A DNA stretch of 64,000 bases, from contig CM022676.1 in NCBI GenBank assembly GCA_012295275.1, forward strand, positions 13,704,379 to 13,768,378, written 5' to 3'. The notes under the pieces are model-generated. The model searched no databases. It saw only the letters and a list, made by a program, of their open reading frames with translations, and was not told where the DNA came from. The DNA comes from Chrysomallon squamiferum. Its lineage: Eukaryota > Mollusca > Gastropoda > Neomphalida > Peltospiridae. Positions 55,907 to 64,000 of this stretch are shown in pieces. The position numbers and the translations under genes are program-made. Positions within the stretch are counted from its first letter, which is position 1. Each line of letters begins with the position of its first letter.

Positions 55907-55976
55907 CTAAAACAACTTTAAGGAGAGTAGTAAATGCAAATATAAGGACAACTTTCATTTCCATAGTGCACAGAAT
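55907..55976 (-). CDS. Gene 4, signal-peptide exon
   Basis: Minus strand, acceptor T-run plus CAG, ATG at 55964, donor GTGAGT, phase-1 exit. Encodes MEMKVVLIFAFTTLLKVVLG. With the V, C2, 55-nt and 37-nt exons it makes a complete open gene of about 250 residues, predicted as a GPI-anchored two-Ig surface protein. A non-coding exon must lie further upstream (higher coordinates). Confidence 0.8.
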
Positions 55977-56537
55977 CTGAAAAAAAAAAAATCATATCAT
56001 CATTATAATAATTCACTACGGTTTTATTCATACCAGTTAATCTGAATATAAACATAGGGTCTATGTTTCTATTTTTGTACAGTTAAATGGTATTTTGTAA
56101 TTGACATTATACTGAACTCCTTTATTTGTGGGTACAGAGAAGAACAGTTTCTTACTGAAAGAAAAAATAAGGTTTGTATAACTAGGTTATCACCCACAAA
56201 AACCCCAACAAAAGTGGTACAAACATATAACCATTATAACTATTATGAGAAACCTGTGCAATGAAATAAAATTATTGATTATGTTAGAATAAAAATAATT
56301 ATGATAAAATAAAACTCTGTTGACACAATTTCCTCTGATACACACCTTCTTTATACAGCCATATTTATTCAGGTTGATTGTCAGTGCATTCCTTTATTGA
56401 AACATTAAATAACAGTATTAAATGCTCTGAGTAACTTGATTGAAGAATGATCAGGAGTGAAAAGGAAACACCTTTTCTTTTGTAAATACTGGGCTCTTGA
56501 GAAAGCATGAAGTAGGCCATGTGATTTTATTTGGCCT

Positions 56538-56577
<40 letters not shown>

Positions 56578-56889
56578 CACTAATAAATAGAAATAATGCG
56601 AAAGGAAATAATTCAAAAAAAAAAAAAAAAAAATTAATTTGCTATATTGCTCTAAAATCTGCCACTTTATATAATCACTAGAAAGAAGCATCAATTTTAA
56701 ATATAAAACTGAAAACAGAGATTGAAACTTAAACATATAAATATTTGAACTAATATTTTTATAACATGAAATGTGAAACAAAAAATGAAAGGTAATTGTT
56801 TGAAATTTTTATCCTTAACCGTTTGGTCAAACACATTCTATACTTAATTTAAGATTATATGGGATATAATTACATTTGATATAATATAG
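55977..56889. other. Upstream of gene 4, non-coding
   Basis: AT-rich with long T-run (about 56540-56577) and A-run (about 56615-56633). Possible promoter region; no motif recognised. Confidence 0.6.
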
Positions 56890-58129
56890 GGTAAGGTGGG
56901 GGTAATTAAGGCCCCCCATTTCCATTTGACCTCAGCTACAGTTTCACAGACAAAAGGAATCAACAAAATGGAGTGAATAATGTTTAGTATATCTATTTCT
57001 GCTTCAGTATACACAAACACTACATGCACAGTGTTTATGCTTTTGAAATGGGAACTGGGTTTAAAATTGATTTGGGGTAAATCTGGCCCCCACATTCATG
57101 ATTCATTTTGGTCCTCAAATCTGTTGTACTGATAGTCTGTTAATTGCTATGTAATCACTGTCTACTACTACTAATAATTTGTCCTAATCATAATACAAGT
57201 CAGATTCAAAACTTCAATAAATTAAACTCCTTGACAAATATCACACAAGAATACAATATCTTTCAAGTCTGCACCAGCTGGGATTTTGAGATTTGCACAA
57301 GAATCAAGACAAAACCAATTTGGGCACCGATCAAATCCTTTGAACTAATCGGAATTCATGCCATCATCAACACATTTTTCTTGTGTATCTACTACATCTC
57401 TTTCTTCAGGCTTGTCACCATCAACGTTTTCTTTGAATGCATCCACCAGTTCAACTGTCACATTCAAATTGAGCTGTCATTTTTCCTTTGGTGTTTTCTG
57501 TTGTATTTTGGTGTTTTTTGCCTCTCTCACCTTTGCTTTTTCCTTCCTCTTCTTCATACGTGTTGACACTTTCTTCTTCTGTCAATCCCTTGGCATACTT
57601 CATCCTCTTGATTTTATCTGAAGTTTGATGATGTGTACCACTAGATAGACAAAGGACTTTCAGTTGATTCAAAAAACTTAAATAAAACTCAGAATGGACT
57701 ATATCAATGCCAAACCTATTGATTTCTGCATCACATATGGATATCAGAATTGCCCCAAGTGGTGGAGTTAAATAAAACACACACTCCTTGCCTAATTACC
57801 ATATATTAATCCAGTTTCTTCTGCTGAACTTAGTAATTGATTTTATGTTTACCTCTTAAAAGTTATCACTAAGCTTCTGTCTGTAGAACTAAAAAAATAA
57901 CATTCAATTCTGAAACCTTAAAATGTACTTTTTTTTTTACAACCTTGTTGTTTTCACTACTTTCTGGCCACTATACTCAATGTGTAAATGGCTGAGGATC
58001 TACATCCTTTGTTCTAATGAGATACAGGAAGGTCCTATTTATATCAACAAAGTTCCAGAAGCCTGGGCAGAACAATATAATGGCTGTAAGTCATAATATA
58101 CCTTGGGGCCAGAATTACCCCTCCTTACC
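56890..58129. mobile_element. DNA transposon remnant with terminal inverted repeats
   Basis: The left end GGTAAGGTGGGGGTAATT (56890) and right end GGTAAGGAGGGGTAATT (reverse complement, ending 58129) form imperfect inverted repeats of about 25 bp, each continuing to GGCCCC; a similar motif repeats internally near 57073. Inside, the minus strand holds transposase-like debris (57237-57780). At 1.24 kb it is too short to be autonomous. Target-site duplication not resolved. Confidence 0.65.
57237..57780 (-). pseudogene. Fragmentary C-terminal transposase-like reading frame
   Basis: Minus-strand frame 57780-57451 (LTPPLGAILISICDAEINRF, then SSGTHHQTSDKIKRMKYAKG and a Glu/Lys-rich part) continues after a frameshift near 57460 as VELVDAFKENVDGD, and after a stop as a Cys-rich end: FDRCPNWFCLDSC with FLCDICQGV. 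Paired Cys at the C-terminus resemble the zinc-binding ends of some pogo-like transposases. That family link is tentative. Confidence 0.4.
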
Positions 58130-58291
58130 ATTTAATTTATAAAAATTGTTTTCTAGTTATTTATGTTGGTATTCTTTGCAAGCAATTAAATTATAATGTA
58201 ACAAATGCATTTCATATTTTACACATACATCATTAATAGCCATTATGGTCATGTTTTGGTAAATTTACAGAAAAATATTCAATAAAAATTA

Positions 58292-58342
<51 letters not shown>

Positions 58343-59555
58343 TAAATAAAATTTACCAATAGGTTTTCTAAATTTTAACGAGTTATGTTGAGAGATACGT
58401 TAGTTGTTAACAAATGATTAGTTACTCAGGTGTTACTAGCGTGCCTTCAGATACAAGTTTGATGCTTGTCTGTTTAATGTTCCACGTTTACCTGTTTGAT
58501 TGCTGACATGTGTGCCATCCTAAGTCATTTTGGCGACTAATGATAAGGGATTGGCTCCTACTTCTAGGTTGTTACCTAAGACATTAGATGTTTTGTGTTT
58601 TTTAAAGTCATACTTCTTGAGTATCGAGGAATGAATCAGAACTTCTCAAAAGTTGCAAAAAAGTTATGTATATTTTGGATAATAAACAAAAGTGTTACAA
58701 TTTCCTTGTTTCCTTTTTTTAAAATTCGCATCCACATTTCTTATTGTTTTTTTTTTTTTTTTTTATTGCATGTACATTTCTTATATACTTTTTGTACCCA
58801 TCTTAAGATCCATAAAGGTTCATTTCACAGTTTTTTCTGAAGACAGGTAGGAAAAGGAGGATAGTGAATAATGTTGTCAGATGAGTGTCAAATAATAAGT
58901 AAAATGAATATGTGTAACTGTAAGAAAAAACAGTGTCCTCAAATACACCGAAAGTACCTTTTTCCTAGCACAAACCAAATAAAACCGGTGAAAACCGGCA
59001 CTGAGAACATCTGTTAATATTTTACCGATATTGATATTATCGGTAATTTGCAAACCCTACTTATGACCTATGTCACACATACTGTGTGTTAAATGTTCAC
59101 GAAAATGCTTGGACGAAAGCATAGCAATCATTTTACGTTCACTTATTTTGTAAACTGTATTTTAAATAAATATAACTGAAAAATATTTCAATAATACCCT
59201 CACCCAACACACATACAAACACATAAGAAATAAAGTTTTAGAAATAAAAAGCAGCTCCTAAAATAAACAAAACGAAGAAACTTACCAAATTCTGTCCTAC
59301 ATTTAGTAACTCGGTCTCAATAATGATTAGCGATGGACGAGTCTAATATTATGGCAGGGGATTACAACTCAGAGAATGAGATCTCATGACTCAAAAATAA
59401 CGTCTTGATCAAGCAAGCATATTAAACGAGTAATATATATACGTGACAAAATCGTACATTTTGCCATTATCTGAGTTCACAATATCCGTAAAAGCTGTTG
59501 TATCCAGTTGTGTTTAGGGTCTCCAGAACTTACTGTAGTTTGTACGTTTTCTTAA
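58130..59555. other. Non-coding stretch with (GT)n
   Basis: (GT)n at 58302-58341. A 25-bp imperfect palindrome around TTACCGATATTGATATTATC at about 59021-59046. No gene recognised. Confidence 0.65.
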
Positions 59556-60370
59556 TTACCGTATATACTTGTGTATAAGTCGAATTTTTGGGAGACTATA
59601 TTAAGGTAATATTTTTGGGGTCGACTTATACATAGGTAATGCTTTTGTAGCTGTTGCTGAAGAGTCGCCATTTTGACTATTTTTTGCTACGGGATGCATC
59701 TAAAATAATCGCGGTCTTTCAGCTTTTCAAAAATATAATTTTATCGTATAAAAAAATTTGAAAAATTAAATAATAAAACCAAATATGAATATAAAACATG
59801 ATATTCTTCCGTTTAATGACATAAAAATACATTTTAAAGCGAGAAAACCGTCAGTACGGCGTTGTGCCTTACGGCGTCTTGCAATGATCTAGGAATGCAG
59901 ACTTCTCTGCCAAATTGCACTAAATATCGGTCCTAATTTCATAAACAAAACTCACTTGTTTAATTGTAAATAATTTGGCGAAATAATATTGCAATCGTCA
60001 TTAATATCCACTACCGACAAATTTTGTAAATCATAGAACGGCTAAATATAACGGTAAGTTAGGTCTCCATGTTAGACCTATTACATTAAAGAGATACTAT
60101 TTATGATACATTTAGGCTATAGCTCGTGCAATACATGCATTTACATTATTATGGTATGTTCGTGCAAGTTACAGCTCGTGCAAGTTATGTTACAGTAGGC
60201 GTACAATGTAGGCCTTCATGGCACTGTCACACTGGTCTAAAAATAGTGACGGTGCCTGGAATCTACAGTCGACTTATACACAAGTAATACCTAAAATGAC
60301 GCAATTTTTGGTCTTAAAATACATATCGACTTATACATAAGGTCGCCTTGTACACAAGTATATACGGTAA
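59556..60370. mobile_element. Non-autonomous TIR element of about 0.8 kb
   Basis: Starts TTACCGTATATACTTGTG, then TATAAGTCG, and ends with the reverse complement, TACACAAGTATATACGGTAA. The subterminal motif GTCGACTTATACA appears repeatedly near both ends (about 59618 and 60267). No reading frame of note inside. Superfamily not assigned. Confidence 0.7.
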
Positions 60371-61390
60371 CCGGAATAAAAACTTAAAATGACTTAATAC
60401 ATATATTTCTCCGTTGTTTTTCTTTTGAATTTTTCCTTTTGCTGTTCTAAAATAATTTTTTATTTTTCAGCAGAAAGAAAGAAGAAGAAGAAAAAATAAA
60501 TGTAAATGCTTGTCTGTTCAAAAACTAGTCTGAACTGTAGGCAGAACTGTGCAAAATATAATCAAATTCTGTCGCGAACCAATTCTGTAGCCAAAATCAT
60601 CTGTTGACTTTATTATTATTATTATTATTATTATTTTTTTTTTATTTGTCACATACATTTAGTAAATCGGCTCAGGCATCGTTCACTATCTATGTGGGCC
60701 CTGTTATTCATACATACGTTATTTTGTATCAAGCATAGCAGCCCAGTGTTTTCTATAAAATGTTATTGATTAAACTGAGTTGTTACGGCGTTCCATCAGT
60801 AATATCTTTATGAATCGAACTAATTTGCCCCAGTATGTGCCTTCGTTTTGCGTACGCTGTGGCCTAGTTTTGTATTTCTTCGTCTGTCCAGACTACCACG
60901 ATGAACTGGCATTGCCTATTACTATTAGTGCTGCAGTTAGCTTTTTAATTAACTTCTTGTTTCTAGGCTGACATCCCTGATCTGCCTGCAGAAACGTTTG
61001 AACTTGATCTGCTGATGATTTTTTTAATAAAGGAATACTGAGACAAAATGTTTTACTGTTAGAAAAAAATGGTACATTCTCATGCTCCAGTATACTGCAG
61101 ACTTTTTAATACCTACACTGGGAAAGAAAAAGAGAGAGAGAAAAAAATAAAAATAAAAATATAAACACAAATAAATGAATAAATAAATAAATAATATTAA
61201 AAAAAGAGACTAATTCTACAGTTATTCTACAAAATAAAAAGTCATCAGTTACACTTTTATTATACATAATGATAATCCAAGGTCAATAATAATAAAAAAA
61301 AAAATGATTTTCCATATGACAAGATGGATAACGTTGTTTGAAACTGGCGAATTGTTTCGTGCTATTTGCTATTCACTGGGAAATGGAAAA
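60371..61390. other. Non-coding stretch
   Basis: Short (ATT)n at about 60611-60632 and an A-rich region at 61130-61205. An open stretch at 60780-60971 has no recognised similarity and is not called. Confidence 0.6.
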
Positions 61391-61640
61391 ATTAAACGTG
61401 TTAATCAGAGCGAGCTTTCTGACAGGTCCGAGGGCGTGTCCGTCGCAGATGGATGGATGGAAAACTCTTTTTACGTGCCCACGTCCAATTCAAGGTTCGG
61501 GCACGCCTATCACGGATCCGATCTCTGGGATCGCCAGGGATGGGTTCCGGGACAGGAGAGGGGAAGGGAAAAGGGGGAAAAGGAATGGGAAGGGAAGGGT
61601 GCAGGTGCATTTGAAGTGGGCAATTTGGAATAAACCTTTG
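61391..61640. repeat. GC-rich dispersed repeat with purine-rich tail
   Basis: Shares GCTTTCTGACAGGTC and the GGGCGTGTC...GTCGCAGA stretch with 35490-35525. The later part (about 61455-61550) is GC-rich, followed by an AG-rich tract at about 61555-61602. Composition differs sharply from the AT-rich surroundings. Identity of the repeat unknown. Confidence 0.5.
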
Positions 61641-61726
61641 AGTAGTTTTTAATTACTAATATCCAAAAGGGTGCAGTAGAGATACATATATACAGACCCA
61701 TACACACACATACATGCACACATATG

Positions 61727-61830
<104 letters not shown>

Positions 61831-62093
61831 TTGGGCACTGTTTAAGGGGTTTTATTTATTTATATTTATTTATTTATTTATTTACTTAGTTTCTACTATT
61901 ATTTAAAAAAAAAAAAAAGCTCGTCGTGACATCGTGTCGGGCATCTTTTGCTTTTTGTTGTTGTTAGCGTCGCGTTGTAGTAAGTTCTTGGAGTTGTTTG
62001 GCCGCAAATCTGTCGAGGGGAGGTTATCAGTTGGTTCTGGGGTTCGATAGAGATGTGTTTATTTTATGTAGTGTTTTGTGAAATTGTCTGTGT

Positions 62094-63410
62094 TTATATT
62101 TTGACTTTTGTTGCTTCCACGAATCGCATTATCAGGTTGTCTACTTGTTTTTTGAAAATGTCAGCTGGAGTAAATCTGACTTTGATGTTTGTTAAAGCTG
62201 TGTTTAGTTTGCGTCTGTCCTTGTCGGATTTGGTGACGTTGTCCAGTTTATGGCATGTGCCGCACTTGTTGCTCACAGTGTTGTCGAGTCTATGTCTACT
62301 GTCGTTTAGTCCGAAGGTCACTCCCACTCTGAGACGGGTTAAAGTTTGAGTTGTTTTGTTGTTGTCTGAGAGTGGGCTGGGCGAGTTTACTTTTGGTTTA
62401 ATTATGTAGTGCCATAGTCTAGTTTTGTTGTCCCAGTCTTGTTGCCACGATTCTATCAGCTTATTGTGCGCTATGGTCATGATTTCGTTCACGTTGTACT
62501 TAGAGTCAAAGTCGATCGTGTCGTCTTCAAGCGAGTGTTTAGCGTTTTTGTCTGCCAGCTCGTTTCCAGTAACACCCACGTGGGCGGGTACCCACTCGAA
62601 GGTGACCTTGTGTCCTCTGTAGGTGATACAGTTTGTGAGTTCGATAATCTGTCTAATGTACTGGGAGCTGCTGAATTTGAGTTTCTGCAGAGCTTGCAAT
62701 GAGCTGAGGGAGTCAGTCAGTATGAGGTATTTCTTTTTTGTGCTGTTGACGTAAGTTTGAGTTAAGACCCATTTAAGTGCCGAGAGAATAGCTATTAGTT
62801 CCGTAGTGAAGACGGATAGGTTGTTGGTCAGTCTACCTTTGTAGTTGAAGGGTACGTCGGGTAGTTCCGGCCTGACATGAAAGGCCATGCCGGTTCTTCC
62901 CGTGAGAGGGTCTTTGGAGCCGTCCGTGTATATTTGTACGAAGTCCGAGTAGTGGTCGCTTAGTGCTGCTCTAAAAATTACCTTTTTAAATGGGTCGTGT
63001 TCCGTCTTCGATACTTCCTGTCTAAGCGTTAGAGGTATGTCTAGTTGTTTCATTGTCCATGGGGGTTCTAAGGGTGAAGGGTTGTTTTCAAGTTCTAGGT
63101 CCAGTAGGTTTAGTCTTTTTGCTGTCCTGTGTGTGTCGTTGAGTGATGCTTCTCTGTCGTTGATGTAGGGTAGGCTGTTTGGGATTATTGTGTTTATAGG
63201 ATGGGTGGGGATGAGATTTTTGATTTTGAACCAGTGTTTGAGACACTGTGTGCTGCGTCGGATTCGCAGCGGTAGCATGTTCAGTTCCACAAACAGACTG
63301 TCCGTCGGTGTGCCTGGGAATACCCTGGCAACAATTCTGAGTGCCTTGTTGTATACCGTGTCCAGTCGGTTTAGTTGGTATTCAGACACCGCTGAACGCC
63401 TGGGACCCAT
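62094..63410 (-). CDS. LINE ORF2, C-terminal part: linker and RNase H
   Basis: Continuous minus-strand frame of about 438 codons; the upstream ATG is probably not a real start, as the frame continues the reverse transcriptase of 63382-63993. After the thumb/linker (LNRLDTVYNKALRIV) comes an RNase H domain with its acidic residues visible: D162 in YTDGSKD, E204 in FTTELIAIL, D233 in LTDSLSSLQ and D287 in VGVTGNELADK. The partial Cys-rich end has CGTCHKL. Domain apparently intact, stop at 62094-62096. Confidence 0.85.
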   Translation of the reverse strand: MGPRRSAVSEYQLNRLDTVYNKALRIVARVFPGTPTDSLFVELNMLPLRIRRSTQCLKHWFKIKNLIPTHPINTIIPNSLPYINDREASLNDTHRTAKRLNLLDLELENNPSPLEPPWTMKQLDIPLTLRQEVSKTEHDPFKKVIFRAALSDHYSDFVQIYTDGSKDPLTGRTGMAFHVRPELPDVPFNYKGRLTNNLSVFTTELIAILSALKWVLTQTYVNSTKKKYLILTDSLSSLQALQKLKFSSSQYIRQIIELTNCITYRGHKVTFEWVPAHVGVTGNELADKNAKHSLEDDTIDFDSKYNVNEIMTIAHNKLIESWQQDWDNKTRLWHYIIKPKVNSPSPLSDNNKTTQTLTRLRVGVTFGLNDSRHRLDNTVSNKCGTCHKLDNVTKSDKDRRKLNTALTNIKVRFTPADIFKKQVDNLIMRFVEATKVKI

Positions 63411-63993
63411 ACTGGAGTCTTGACACTACTAGTGCTTCGAACACCATCAAGATAAATTTTCTGTCAGCTCCCCATTTGGCGTTCGAAAGCACTTTCAGTA
63501 GGTTGATGTATTTTGTGCACGTGTTGATTGTGTTGATGATGTGTTGTTTGAAGGTAAGGCACCTGTCGAAGGTGACTCCCAGGAATTTGACTGCGTTTAC
63601 TTGTGGGATTTTTGTGTTGTTGTAATGTAGGTCTATTTTATTGTGTTTACTGTTGGCTTTTCTCCCAAAGGTTATGGTGACAGTCTTGGATTGGGAGATA
63701 GTGACTCCCCAGGTTTCCGCCCAATTTTGTAAGTTATTTAAGTCTTTTTGCATATCTGTTTCGATTTGTTTAAGACAGTTTTCAGCACGCCAAAAGGCTG
63801 TATCATCCGCAAATAGTCCTATACTAAGCTTAGTTGCGGTTTTCGAGTTAGTGGCTAGTTTATGTGCTAGGTCATTAATAAAAATGCTAAAAAGAGTAGG
63901 GGCGATAACTGAACCCTGGGGGATCCCATTCTCCAAATCCAAGCTGTCTGAGAAGTTTTCGTCTACATTGACCGTAAAGGATCTATTCTGCAA
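63382..63993 (-). CDS. LINE ORF2, reverse transcriptase part (partial)
   Basis: Minus-strand frame open to the window edge. Carries GIPQGSVIAPTLFSIFINDL and the catalytic FADD box (FADDTAFW, residues 61-64 from the first Met), then the thumb region with FLGVTFD and RLQYGSQAFSGV. The frame stops at 63382 but homology continues in the next frame (VSEYQLNRLDTVYNK), so a single-base indel near 63385-63390 separates reverse transcriptase from RNase H. N-terminal endonuclease and ORF1 lie beyond the window. Confidence 0.85.
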   Translation of the reverse strand: MQNRSFTVNVDENFSDSLDLENGIPQGSVIAPTLFSIFINDLAHKLATNSKTATKLSIGLFADDTAFWRAENCLKQIETDMQKDLNNLQNWAETWGVTISQSKTVTITFGRKANSKHNKIDLHYNNTKIPQVNAVKFLGVTFDRCLTFKQHIINTINTCTKYINLLKVLSNAKWGADRKFILMVFEALVVSRLQYGSQAFSGV

Positions 63994-64000
63994 GAACGCT

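Larger units (their letters stand above)
61848..63993 (-). mobile_element. Non-LTR retrotransposon (LINE) with RNase H, 3' half
   Basis: Minus-strand element running off the right edge of the window. It comprises reverse transcriptase, linker, RNase H and a short 3' UTR, ending in TAAA-type repeats on the minus strand (plus-strand TTTA run at about 61850-61890). An RNase H domain and simple-repeat tail are typical of the I/Jockey-related groups of LINEs. Higher GC than the rest of the window, consistent with fairly recent insertion. Confidence 0.8.

Noticed and set aside
57144-57621. Plus-strand frames within the TIR element
   Set aside because: Antisense to the transposase-like Cys-rich remnant; their hydrophobic composition comes from the complement of Lys/Glu-rich sequence.
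62053-62702. Plus-strand frames opposite the LINE
   Set aside because: Antisense shadows of the RNase H-containing frame, whose catalytic motifs are on the minus strand.

Overview
This is animal nuclear DNA: AT-rich, with multi-exon genes, standard GT/AG introns and very abundant microsatellites. It carries Tc1-type and RNase H-type non-LTR transposon remnants. The combination suits a lophotrochozoan, most likely a mollusc, but the sequence alone does not fix the species. All coding content that is not from transposons belongs to one cluster of immunoglobulin-superfamily (IgSF) receptor genes built from short phase-1 exons.

Two gene types occur. Gene A (best copy 20445-24660, + strand; second copy 352-1995) has a V-like exon, an Ig domain split over two exons, a C2/I-like Ig exon and a transmembrane exon. 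The B-type genes are signal peptide + V-like Ig + C2-like Ig + a two-exon hydrophobic tail that reads as a GPI-anchor signal. One B-type gene is complete and intact on the minus strand (gene 4, 55976-49025). Gene 2 (33335-39456, +) has a frameshifted V exon, and between its C2 and tail exons lies an extra, alternative hydrophobic terminal exon. Gene 3 (44169-47555, +, also 10323-13710) has intact signal and V exons but a decayed C2 exon and no tail. Two further C2 exon relics lie at 28450-28800 (+) and 29458-29697 (-).

Layout: 1-2319 (A1) and 2320-14681 (B1) are near-identical copies of 22684-24984 (A2) and 35673-48597 (B2). A1 and B1 are directly joined, whereas A2 and B2 are separated by a 10.7-kb segment C (24985-35672). 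The first copy stops at a 200-N scaffold gap (14682-14881). A 53-bp satellite follows (14882-19243), then the unique 5' part of gene A with a decayed LINE ORF1 in its first visible intron. The simplest reading is two diverged haplotypes placed in series in the assembly; a true duplication is possible. Segment C holds a dead Tc1 element, long AT/TG microsatellites, shuffled and inverted fragments of the Ig genes, and the first two exons of gene 2. From 56.5 kb onward the window is transposon-rich: two TIR-bounded elements (56890-58129 and 59556-60370) and a minus-strand RNase H-bearing LINE running off the right end.

Substitutions between the two copies are concentrated in the Ig and transmembrane exons and are mostly amino-acid changing, while the signal-peptide and tail exons are identical. 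With the haplotype presence/absence differences and alternative tails, this makes a plausible polymorphic recognition (immune or allorecognition) gene cluster; that role is inference.
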